A stretch of DNA of 35,332 nucleotides from Agathobaculum sp. (GTDB lineage: Bacteria; Bacillota; Clostridia; Oscillospirales; Butyricicoccaceae): assembly GCF_022775115.1 (NCBI RefSeq), contig NZ_JALFLA010000031.1, positions 1 through 35,332 on the forward strand, written 5' to 3'. Under the pieces are notes generated by a model. The model was not told the origin of the DNA. It worked only from the letters and a program-made list of their open reading frames with translations, and searched no databases. The position numbers were made by a program, and so were the translations under genes. Shown in pieces: positions 1 through 4,707 of this stretch. Numbering within the stretch: position 1 is the stretch's first letter; the number at the start of each line of letters is the position of its first letter.

Positions 1-86
1 ATCTCTTCCCGTGATGCATCACGGTAAGCATCATCTGCAATATGTACTGTCGCATGACCAAAATGATATGTTTTTACAATCGCCAT
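1..86 (-). CDS. partial small protein of unknown function, cut by the window edge
   Basis: An ATG at 86 is preceded by an excellent ribosome binding site (AGGAGG, complement of 95-100) and opens a frame that stays open to position 1. The visible 28 residues begin MAIVKTYHFG and contain VHIADDAYRD. I recognise this as resembling short hypothetical proteins that often accompany recombinases in clostridial elements, but I know no function for them. It lies downstream of the RHH gene at 190-339, separated by a hairpin repeat at 119-139, and the two are probably one transcript. The C-terminus is not in the window. Confidence 0.6.
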   Translation of the reverse strand, partial: MAIVKTYHFGHATVHIADDAYRDASREE

Positions 87-114
87 CTGCGCCACCTCCT
101 ATGCGATCCTATGC

Positions 115-141
115 GCTTACAGGCTTGTTTCTTGCCTGTCC
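115..141. repeat. 27-bp hairpin-containing repeat, copy 1
   Basis: The 27 bases here are identical, in the same orientation, to 912-938. Each contains the inverted repeat ACAGGC / GCCTGT around a 9-base loop. Both copies sit between two minus-strand genes, just upstream of the ribosome binding site of the second gene. A role in translation, RNA processing or attenuation is possible but is inference. Confidence 0.6.
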
Positions 142-189
142 ACCTTTTAGTTTGTTGGATAAGTCCATACTCGGCATGGTAAGCGTAAT

Positions 190-339
190 CTACTCTCCCA
201 ACCTCGCCTTCCACTCCTCAACAAAATCCCAAGCCATCTCAGAAATCAAAGAATTAACACTCAACCCGCGCTCTTTTGCTATGGCTTTGAGTTCTTCAGA
301 CAGTGAATGCACAAGCCTTATAGAAATTCGTTTATACAC
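190..339 (-). CDS. small ribbon-helix-helix (Arc/CopG-like) DNA-binding protein
   Basis: This 49-residue protein starts at a GTG (339-337); an in-frame TGA lies two codons upstream, so the start cannot be moved far, and GAAGG stands about eight bases before it. The sequence begins with the basic strand YKRISIRL (residues 2-9), followed by SEELKAIAKERGLSVNSLISEMA, split as helix, turn and helix, which is the standard RHH arrangement. Such proteins dimerise and insert the two N-terminal strands into the DNA major groove. It is divergent from the RHH gene at 466-792, and the 126 bases between them carry three repeated palindromes, so autoregulation of both genes is likely. An antitoxin or a transfer/partition regulator are alternatives. 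Confidence 0.75.
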   Translation of the reverse strand: MYKRISIRLVHSLSEELKAIAKERGLSVNSLISEMAWDFVEEWKARLGE

Positions 340-359
340 CTTTCATCGCCTTCTTTTAT

Positions 360-376
360 GACATAAATTTTATGTC
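360..376. promoter_or_regulatory. palindromic operator 1 of the RHH intergenic region
   Basis: GACATAAA and TTTATGTC flank one central T: a perfect 8-bp-arm palindrome, 20 bases upstream of the GTG of the leftward RHH gene. Related copies lie at 390-406 and 430-446. Repeated short palindromes between divergent RHH genes are typical RHH-family operators; the binding protein itself is inference. Confidence 0.65.
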
Positions 377-389
377 TATATAATAACAT

Positions 390-406
390 GACATATTTTT
401 TATGTC
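390..406. promoter_or_regulatory. palindromic operator 2 of the RHH intergenic region
   Basis: GACATATTTTTTATGTC shares both outer half-sites GACATA and TATGTC with the copy at 360-376; one internal base pair of the dyad is not matched. It lies 30 bases after copy 1, close to three helical turns, which would put both on one DNA face. Confidence 0.6.
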
Positions 407-429
407 AATTGATTTTCTCCAATTTTTAT

Positions 430-446
430 GGTATAAATTTTATGTC
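430..446. promoter_or_regulatory. palindromic operator 3 of the RHH intergenic region
   Basis: GGTATAAATTTTATGTC differs from the copy at 360-376 at two positions, both in the left half-site. It ends 20 bases before the start codon at 466 and just before its ribosome binding site, so occupancy would block initiation of the rightward RHH gene. Confidence 0.6.
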
Positions 447-465
447 ATTAAAGGAGGATAATTTT

Positions 466-792
466 ATGGCAAATGATATCTCTTTGACTATCCGGCTTCC
501 TCATGAACTTAACACTCAGCTTCAAACTGTTGCAAAAGAACTCGGCATGACAAAAACAAATCTTCTGCGCTCTGCCATACACGATCTCCTAACCACAGAT
601 GATATTACTCTCGATTTTTCATCAACGCCCGGAATAAAAGACAGGTTTGTGCTGAATGTCAATCAGATAACTCATGATATCCTTGAATCTGCTTGCGAGA
701 AGTATTCACAATCCATGAATGCGGTTGTTACTGCGGTAGGTGTTTTAGCTTTAGAACGCTCATCCAAATGGCTGCAATCAGCAAAGCCGTAA
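466..792 (+). CDS. protein with two ribbon-helix-helix-like domains
   Basis: The ATG at 466 follows AAGGAGG at the proper distance, so the open frame further upstream is not coding. The 108-residue product begins MANDISLTIRLPHELNT: a basic strand with alternating hydrophobic residues, then LQTVAKELGMTKTNLLRSAI, a clear RHH unit (residues about 4-40). A linker rich in D, S and T follows, and residues about 62-100 look like a second, more diverged unit (RFVLNVN strand, then ITHDILESACEKYSQSMNAV). A single chain with two RHH units could act as a pseudo-dimer. Its last 65 bases overlap the 3' end of the minus-strand RHH gene at 728-880. Three palindromes upstream suggest autoregulation. Function is inferred from fold only. 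Confidence 0.75.
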   Translation: MANDISLTIRLPHELNTQLQTVAKELGMTKTNLLRSAIHDLLTTDDITLDFSSTPGIKDRFVLNVNQITHDILESACEKYSQSMNAVVTAVGVLALERSSKWLQSAKP

Positions 793-880
793 CCGTTAAT
801 CCAGTTTGTTTTGATATTGCAACTAATGCTTCATGCAATTCAGCAGACAGGCGGACTGTTGTTTGCTCACCATCTCCCAC
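728..880 (-). CDS. small ribbon-helix-helix protein, convergent with the two-domain RHH gene
   Basis: This gene encodes 50 residues starting at GTG (880-878), with GGGAGG about ten bases upstream; the nearer ATG is in another frame that stops after six codons. The product has the RHH strand QTTVRLSAELHEAL (residues 6-19), then VAISKQTGLTVTALLIAAI, and ends in a hydrophobic, basic tail (SVLKLKHLPQ). It is downstream of the gene at 940-1113 on the same strand, separated by copy 2 of the hairpin repeat. Its 3' end overlaps the gene at 466-792 by 65 bp tail to tail, so one of the two C-termini may be longer than necessary or the overlap may be a way to balance expression. Confidence 0.65.
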   Translation of the reverse strand: MGDGEQTTVRLSAELHEALVAISKQTGLTVTALLIAAIWMSVLKLKHLPQ

Positions 881-911
881 GTTCCATTCACCTCCCACGA
901 AACCGTCCTGT

Positions 912-938
912 GCTTACAGGCTTGTTTCTTGCCTGTCC
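912..938. repeat. 27-bp hairpin-containing repeat, copy 2
   Basis: This is identical to 115-141, with arms ACAGGC / GCCTGT at 916-921 and 931-936. It lies directly behind the stop of the gene at 940-1113 and before the start region of the RHH gene at 728-880. Identity over 27 bases in otherwise unrelated flanks argues for a selected or mobile unit rather than chance. Confidence 0.6.
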
Positions 939-939
939 G

Positions 940-1113
940 CTATGCGCCTGCCCGCATATGATGGCACTCCTCATCGCTCATCAGAGCGACGCCTTGCATC
1001 ATGTAGTAAAAGCGCTCTTTTTCCTTGTCAGGCAGCTTACGCGCCATCTGCGCAATCTCTGCCACATCGATTTTTTCTTCCCGGCTGATCTGCCGCACAT
1101 CGCTTCTCAGCAT
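940..1113 (-). CDS. small protein of unknown function, divergent from the XRE repressor
   Basis: The 57-residue product starts at ATG (1113-1111), with GTGAGGTG six bases upstream. It begins MLRSDVRQISREEKIDVAEI and has a charged helical middle (ARKLPDKEKERFYYMMQGVA) and an acidic and His-containing end. I do not recognise a defined domain; short proteins with the pattern of aromatic residues and QG near the middle often lie next to phage-type repressors and are read as excisionase-like or repressor-like accessory factors, which is inference. It is transcribed away from the XRE gene at 1273, and the intergenic region between them carries three dyads, so it is probably a target of that repressor. 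Confidence 0.65.
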   Translation of the reverse strand: MLRSDVRQISREEKIDVAEIAQMARKLPDKEKERFYYMMQGVALMSDEECHHMRAGA

Positions 1114-1143
1114 TGCTATCACCTCACTGTTTCCTTATGCAAA

Positions 1144-1242
1144 TTTCATAATTGATTTTTCATAATCACATATTATCAAATATGAAATATCATGTCAAGT
1201 TCTTTTTTGATTCTCTCTTGACTTTTTATTTCATTTTTGATA
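1144..1242. promoter_or_regulatory. three TCA-N4-TGA dyads between divergent genes
   Basis: Dyads with the core TCA-N4-TGA and AT-rich flanks lie at 1146-1155, 1176-1185 and 1231-1240. The second and third share an ATTATCAAA-type half in opposite orientation. They occupy the space between the leftward small gene (start 1113) and the rightward XRE gene (start 1273), the arrangement of a phage-type repressor operator region. Binding by the XRE product is inference. Confidence 0.5.
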
Positions 1243-1244
1243 AT
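1218..1244 (+). promoter_or_regulatory. candidate promoter of the XRE-ImmA genes
   Basis: TTGACT at 1218-1223 and GATAAT at 1239-1244 form a sigma-A-like pair with a short 15-bp spacer. The third TCA-N4-TGA dyad lies inside the spacer and -10 element, so repressor binding would shut this promoter off, consistent with autoregulation. Confidence 0.45.
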
Positions 1245-1272
1245 CTGAAGCAAAGAAGTGGAGGTGTATACT

Positions 1273-1764
1273 TTGCAAGAACGTTTGAAAAGAATAAGAG
1301 AACATTTCGGAATGACACAATCCGAATTTGCAAAGAAACTCGGTATAGGGCAATCAACACTTGCCATGATGGAAGTGAGTAAGCGTGATATTTCGGATAG
1401 ACATATTAAGACCATTTGTGCCATTTTTTCTGTGAATGAAGAATGGTTGCGGAGTGGCGAGGGCGAAATGTTCATTGCAACGGACAAAAGCATCCTCTCT
1501 AACCTTGCATCTGAATATGACCTTGATACGCTTGACCAGAAAATTGTCGAGTGCTATTTGAACCTTAGCACGCTCCAAAGAAAGGTCATAAAGGACTATT
1601 TGCGCGACCTTGTTGACGCGGTGCTTTCCGACGAAAACTACGAAGCATATCGGGCGGACTATATCAAAGAAAATGCCAGTATGACAGCTGCGCGCAGCGG
1701 CCATGCCGGCAATTTGGACGAACTGAGAGAACTGTACGACAGCGCCAATCAGGACGATAAATAA
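1273..1764 (+). CDS. XRE-family helix-turn-helix repressor
   Basis: The start is TTG at 1273: GGAGGTG sits six bases before it, while the GTG at 1258 overlaps that ribosome binding site. The 163-residue protein has an N-terminal HTH of the Cro/CI type (residues about 2-60: LQERLKRIREHFGMTQSEFA, then KLGIGQSTLAMMEVSKRDIS) with the WLRSGEGEMF segment that ends many such domains. The C-terminal half is predicted helical and acidic (DLDTLDQKIVECYLNL, LRDLVDAVLSDENYEAYRAD) and probably mediates oligomerisation or contact with the protease. The next gene starts one base after its stop. In ICEBs1 and related phages an XRE repressor is cleaved by ImmA to release the element; the same role is inferred here. 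Confidence 0.9.
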   Translation: MQERLKRIREHFGMTQSEFAKKLGIGQSTLAMMEVSKRDISDRHIKTICAIFSVNEEWLRSGEGEMFIATDKSILSNLASEYDLDTLDQKIVECYLNLSTLQRKVIKDYLRDLVDAVLSDENYEAYRADYIKENASMTAARSGHAGNLDELRELYDSANQDDK

Positions 1765-1765
1765 A

Positions 1766-2407
1766 GTGCACAGATTTTTGCAGACTACTGCATGGAGCTT
1801 TTTGCTCGATCAAAAGATTGCATCTCTACCGGTTGACCCATTCCGCATCGCGACGCAAAATGGCTGGAAAATATACACCTATGAAGCATTTGCAGCCGTT
1901 GTGGGCAAATCTGTGGCAGAATTGATTGCGCGGTACGAAAAGGACGGATTTGCGTTTTGTGCAAAGGGCGATGATACGTTTGTTATCTGCTATAATTCTG
2001 CCCTGCCGTTTTCCACTTGCCGCTGGACGCTGCTGCATGAAATAGCGCATATCCATCTGGGGCATATCAATCCACAAACTCCCATTATTTCTCGCGTTCG
2101 AACAGAATATCGGTCTCTACTTGAACAGGAAGCGCAAGGATTTGCGCGCCGTGTACTCTGCCCATCCATTGTGCTGCATCACTGCAAAGCGCATGAGCCT
2201 GACCAAATCATGCGCTTATGCGGTGTAAGCCGCGATGCGGCCAATTATCGGAGCAAATACCTTAAAAAACTCGAAACGCGAGGAATGTTTGGCGTCCATC
2301 CGCTTGAAAGAAAGGTTGAAGCGCAATTTGCGCCTTTTGTTCGCCGCTACCTATTGCGAGAAGCCAAAATACGCTCCTGTAACTTTTGGCGGAGATCCAT
2401 CGCATAG
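1766..2407 (+). CDS. ImmA/IrrE-type metallo-endopeptidase
   Basis: The 213-residue product starts at GTG 1766, one base after the stop of the repressor gene, so translation is probably coupled. The zinc protease signature HEIAH is at residues 91-95 (His91, Glu92, His95), and a downstream Glu in EQEAQGFARRVLCP (about residue 122) fits the third zinc ligand and the family E-x2-A-x2-FA pattern. The C-terminal part (SRDAANYRSKYLKKL) matches the short helix found after the catalytic region in this family. Members cleave the partner XRE repressor and so induce excision and transfer functions. The C-terminus ends in a basic stretch with two cysteines, of unknown significance. Confidence 0.9.
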   Translation: MHRFLQTTAWSFLLDQKIASLPVDPFRIATQNGWKIYTYEAFAAVVGKSVAELIARYEKDGFAFCAKGDDTFVICYNSALPFSTCRWTLLHEIAHIHLGHINPQTPIISRVRTEYRSLLEQEAQGFARRVLCPSIVLHHCKAHEPDQIMRLCGVSRDAANYRSKYLKKLETRGMFGVHPLERKVEAQFAPFVRRYLLREAKIRSCNFWRRSIA

Positions 2408-2465
2408 CTAAAATAAACTGCGCAGCTAAAATAAAAAAAAACGGTCACCACGAGGGTAACCGGGT

Positions 2466-2494
2466 TTGACAAATCAATATAGGGCGGTTATAAT
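2466..2494 (+). promoter_or_regulatory. strong promoter of antitoxin RNA, cassette 1
   Basis: Perfect consensus boxes TTGACA (2466-2471) and TATAAT (2489-2494) are separated by exactly 17 bp. No protein gene follows; the transcript would begin near 2501 and end at the terminator at 2549-2592, giving a short RNA convergent with the toxin gene. The same promoter recurs at 2806-2834. Confidence 0.85.
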
Positions 2495-2500
2495 TAGAAA

Positions 2501-2592
2501 CAGAAAAGGGGCGCAGCCGGTTGACGGTTACTCCCTCAGACTATTGGTAAATGACCGCTAGTTTTGCGAGGACTGGGCGGTCATTTTCTTTT
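2501..2592 (+). ncRNA. antitoxin RNA of type I cassette 1 (predicted)
   Basis: The RNA is predicted from the perfect promoter at 2466-2494 to a hairpin with 10-bp arms AAATGACCGC (2549-2558) and GCGGTCATTT (2577-2586) followed by a T-rich tail. It carries no convincing reading frame. The hairpin covers the 3' end of the toxin gene on the other strand (the toxin stop codon lies inside the right arm), so the two transcripts overlap tail to tail, as in txpA/RatA and bsrG/SR4 of Bacillus. Base pairing of the 3' ends, starting at the 18-nt loop, would block the toxin mRNA or direct its decay. Exact ends are estimates. Confidence 0.7.
2549..2592. terminator. shared bidirectional terminator of cassette 1
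   Basis: There are 10-bp arms (2549-2558 and 2577-2586) around an 18-base loop, with a T-rich run on the right (TTTTCTTTT) serving the antitoxin RNA. Read leftward it lies just behind and partly within the toxin reading frame and probably also ends or shapes that mRNA. Confidence 0.75.
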
Positions 2593-2667
2593 GCTTATCT
2601 GAAGAATCAGACCGGCAAAGGCTATGAGCATAATCGCAAACTGAATCAGCTCCGAATATGTAACCAT
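2581..2667 (-). CDS. holin-like type I toxin peptide, cassette 1
   Basis: The gene encodes 28 residues: MVTYSELIQF at the start, a single hydrophobic helix (about residues 7-23, AIMLIAFAGLILQ) and a basic tail ending ISKRK. The ATG at 2667 follows GGGGAGGTGG; the open frame upstream of it is untranslated leader. Start MVTY, one membrane helix and a short lysine-rich end are the hallmarks of the putative holin-like toxin family (Hol_Tox) of Firmicutes, whose members damage the membrane when overproduced. A convergent RNA with a consensus promoter covers its 3' end, so it should be silenced by antisense RNA. A second copy at 2925-3011 differs by one residue. Role in stabilising the element is inference. 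Confidence 0.85.
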   Translation of the reverse strand: MVTYSELIQFAIMLIAFAGLILQISKRK

Positions 2668-2736
2668 AGCACCACCTCCCCTCCAAGGGAATGGTGGGAA
2701 TAACCGCCAACCGCTGGCACGGCTGTGCCCATTGAC

Positions 2737-2765
2737 AGGATAGCACACCATTCGGAAAATTACAA
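2737..2765 (-). promoter_or_regulatory. promoter of toxin gene, cassette 1
   Basis: Reading leftward: TTGTAA (2765-2760), 17 bp, then TATCCT (2742-2737) with an upstream TG (extended -10). The same layout is conserved in cassette 2. It gives a leader of roughly 60 nt before the toxin start. The promoter is weaker than that of the antitoxin, as expected for a type I pair. Confidence 0.65.
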
Positions 2766-2805
2766 AGAAATCCCACACCAATGTTGGTATATCGGCGCGG
2801 AAAAC

Positions 2806-2834
2806 TTGACAAATCAATATAGCGCGGTTATAAT
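2806..2834 (+). promoter_or_regulatory. strong promoter of antitoxin RNA, cassette 2
   Basis: TTGACA (2806-2811) and TATAAT (2829-2834) with a 17-bp spacer, differing from cassette 1 by a single base in the spacer (AGCGCGG instead of AGGGCGG). Confidence 0.85.
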
Positions 2835-2840
2835 TAGAAA

Positions 2841-2936
2841 CAGAAAAGGGGCGCAGCCGGTTGACGGTTATTCCCTTAGATAATTGTCAAGAAAATGACC
2901 GCTATCATGTAGGAGTGAGGGCGGTCATTTTCTTTT
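2841..2936 (+). ncRNA. antitoxin RNA of type I cassette 2 (predicted)
   Basis: The RNA is predicted from the promoter at 2806-2834 to the hairpin with arms AAATGACCGC (2893-2902) and GCGGTCATTT (2921-2930). The 5' part (GGGGCGCAGCCGGTTGACGG) is identical to cassette 1, while the segment before the hairpin and the 18-nt loop differ strongly (7 of 18 loop bases match). This is what would be expected if each RNA must recognise its own toxin mRNA. Ends are estimates. Confidence 0.7.
2893..2936. terminator. shared bidirectional terminator of cassette 2
   Basis: It has the same 10-bp arms as cassette 1 around a different 18-base loop, followed by TTCTTTT. The toxin stop codon (2927-2925) lies within the right arm. 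Confidence 0.75.
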
Positions 2937-3011
2937 GCTTATCTGAAAAATCAGACCAGCAAAGGCTATGAGCATAATCGCAAACTGAATCAGCTCCGAA
3001 TATGTAACCAT
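2925..3011 (-). CDS. holin-like type I toxin peptide, cassette 2
   Basis: The gene encodes 28 residues, identical to the peptide at 2581-2667 except for Phe instead of Leu at position 22 (GLIFQISKRK). It has the same ATG context with GGGGAGGTGG, the same single membrane helix and basic end. Conservation of the protein with silent changes in the DNA suggests that both copies are still under selection. It is covered at its 3' end by the convergent RNA at 2841-2936. It lies 155 bases upstream of the recombinase start on the other strand. Confidence 0.85.
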   Translation of the reverse strand: MVTYSELIQFAIMLIAFAGLIFQISKRK

Positions 3012-3080
3012 AGCACCACCTCCCCTCTAAGGGAATGGTGGGAATAACCGCCAACCGCTGGCACGGCTGCGCCTGTTGAC

Positions 3081-3109
3081 AGGATAGCACATCATTCGGA
3101 AAAATACAA
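3081..3109 (-). promoter_or_regulatory. promoter of toxin gene, cassette 2
   Basis: Reading leftward: TTGTAT (3109-3104), 17 bp, TATCCT (3086-3081) with extended TG. Spacing and -10 are conserved with cassette 1 although the surrounding bases differ, which supports function. Confidence 0.65.
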
Positions 3110-3165
3110 GAGAATCCCCATCATCCGGGGATGCACTAAAATATAAGTATAGGGGGATGGTCTTA

Positions 3166-4707
3166 ATGGCCGATAAATACTGCATTTACCTGCGCAAATC
3201 CCGCGCTGATCTTGAGGCCGAAGCACGCGGAGAAGCGGATGTTCTCGTCACACACCGTAAGAATTTGCTGGAATTAGCTGAATCACGTGGCTACACAATC
3301 GGAAAAATTTATGAGGAAATTGTTTCTGGAGATACAATTGCAGCGCGGCCAGAAATGCAAAAATTACTGCGTGAGGTAGAATCCAGAAACTGGTGTGGTG
3401 TGCTTGTGCACGATATTGAGCGCCTGGCGCGCGGAGACAGTATCGACCAAGGCATTGTCACACGAGCCTTTAAGTTTAGCAGCACCTATATCATTACGCC
3501 CGGAAAGGTGTTTGACCCTAATAATTATTATGATGAGGAGCATCTCGAGTTTGATCTTTTCATGTCGCGGCGGGAATACAAAATGATTAACCGCCGCCTA
3601 CAGGCAGGACGTCAGGCCGGCGCGCGTGATGGCCGATGGTTGGGTGGCCCTCCGCCATACGGCTATGACAGTCAACGCCTGCACCGGGAAAAGGGCTACA
3701 CTCTCGTACCCAATCAAGACGCGGATACGATACGTGCCATTTTCCAACTATATGTTGATGACCCTAAACTGGGTACTGTCCGTCTTTGCAATAAATTGAA
3801 TGATCTGGGATACCGCTCGCCAACAGGAAAACTATTCAACGTCGGCATTATCAAGGATATCTTGAGAAATCCCATCTACGCAGGGTATGTTACATGGGGG
3901 CGGCGTGGATATGTTAAAACAGTCAAAGATGGAGAAATCATCTATAACTATCCCCGTCACAAAGAATACCCGATATATCGCGGGCGGCACGAACCGCTCA
4001 TCACGGAAGAAGTCTGGAACGCAGCCCAAGAAAAGCTGAAAAAGCGCTCGTTTCCTGTTCCCCGCAGCAAAACATTGCAGAACCCATTCGCCGGCCTGTT
4101 GATCTGCGGTAAATGCGGACACAAAATGCAAGCCAGACCGCAAAGTGGAGGACAGTATATTTATTGCCATCATTACTGTGGTATGGTGTCTGCGCGCATA
4201 GATGAGGTCGAGAGCTCATTGATCTCCGCGCTAAGAAAATGGCTTGCAGACTATCAGGCTGCAAGCAAGTTACCAGTTCAATCTGAGCGAGAAATTGACG
4301 CGCTGGAAGCGGCATTGACGCGGCTCAATAACGATATCGCCGCAATAGACGAACAGCGCGCCCGCGCATTCGAACTGGTTGAAACGGGTGTCTATACCCC
4401 GGAACTGTTCAAAGAGCGCCAATCGCTGTTAACGGCTCGGCGTGACCGCATCGCGGACGCTGCCGCCCATACCAGAGAGGAGATTGATCGGCTGCATCGT
4501 GCCGAGCAAACGAAGCAAACACTTATCCCTCGTGTTGCATCGGTAATCAACACCTACGAAACAACCGAAAGCGCGCAGGAAAAAAATAGTATGCTCCGAT
4601 CGATCCTCTCACGAATCGTTTACAGTAAAACGACCACTACAATGAGCGAAACAGGCAGCGATCTGACCCTAACGCTATATCCTGTAATTCCTGCTACGGA
4701 TCACTAA
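3166..4707 (+). CDS. large serine recombinase (site-specific integrase/excisionase)
   Basis: The start at 3166 is preferred: AGGGGG (3151-3156) lies nine bases before it but abuts the ATG at 3157. The product has 513 residues. The resolvase-type catalytic domain (about 1-140) carries the nucleophile Ser12 in YLRKSRAD and the active-site arginines in HDIERLARGD (Arg86, Arg89). A recombinase domain (about 160-280) follows, with the PPYGYD start, then a zinc ribbon (CGKCGHKM, later CHHYCG) at about 320-350, and a coiled coil (about 375-460). This is the architecture of SpoIVCA/SprA and phage integrases. The gene sits at the very end of the element; its stop codon is followed in frame by GH18 coding sequence, so the att site is within a few bases. 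No excision factor (RDF) is identified. Confidence 0.95.
   Translation: MADKYCIYLRKSRADLEAEARGEADVLVTHRKNLLELAESRGYTIGKIYEEIVSGDTIAARPEMQKLLREVESRNWCGVLVHDIERLARGDSIDQGIVTRAFKFSSTYIITPGKVFDPNNYYDEEHLEFDLFMSRREYKMINRRLQAGRQAGARDGRWLGGPPPYGYDSQRLHREKGYTLVPNQDADTIRAIFQLYVDDPKLGTVRLCNKLNDLGYRSPTGKLFNVGIIKDILRNPIYAGYVTWGRRGYVKTVKDGEIIYNYPRHKEYPIYRGRHEPLITEEVWNAAQEKLKKRSFPVPRSKTLQNPFAGLLICGKCGHKMQARPQSGGQYIYCHHYCGMVSARIDEVESSLISALRKWLADYQAASKLPVQSEREIDALEAALTRLNNDIAAIDEQRARAFELVETGVYTPELFKERQSLLTARRDRIADAAAHTREEIDRLHRAEQTKQTLIPRVASVINTYETTESAQEKNSMLRSILSRIVYSKTTTTMSETGSDLTLTLYPVIPATDH

Larger units (their letters stand above)
2466..2805. repeat. tandem type I toxin-antitoxin cassette, copy 1
   Basis: This 340-bp unit is followed directly by a closely related second unit (2806 to about 3,115) in the same orientation. 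Each holds a consensus rightward promoter, a convergent-terminator hairpin, a leftward 28-codon membrane peptide gene and its own leftward promoter. Flanks and coding region are near identical; the stretch just before the hairpin and its loop are not. Confidence 0.85.
2806..3115. repeat. tandem type I toxin-antitoxin cassette, copy 2
   Basis: This is the direct repeat of 2466-2805. Promoters are offset by 340 bp and toxin genes by 344 bp, because copy 2 has four extra bases before the hairpin. The right end of similarity fades after the toxin promoter, close to 3,115. Confidence 0.85.

Noticed and set aside
2581-2817. Longer 78-residue version of the toxin frame (and the overlapping 84-residue frame)
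   Set aside because: The upstream part covers the toxin promoter and leader; the ribosome binding site GGGGAGGTGG points to the ATG at 2667, and the 28-residue form is conserved in copy 2.
2466-3115. CRISPR array or insertion sequence as explanation for the duplicated region
   Set aside because: Only two long units, no regular spacers, no transposase and no terminal inverted repeats; the units are explained by promoter, terminator and peptide gene.
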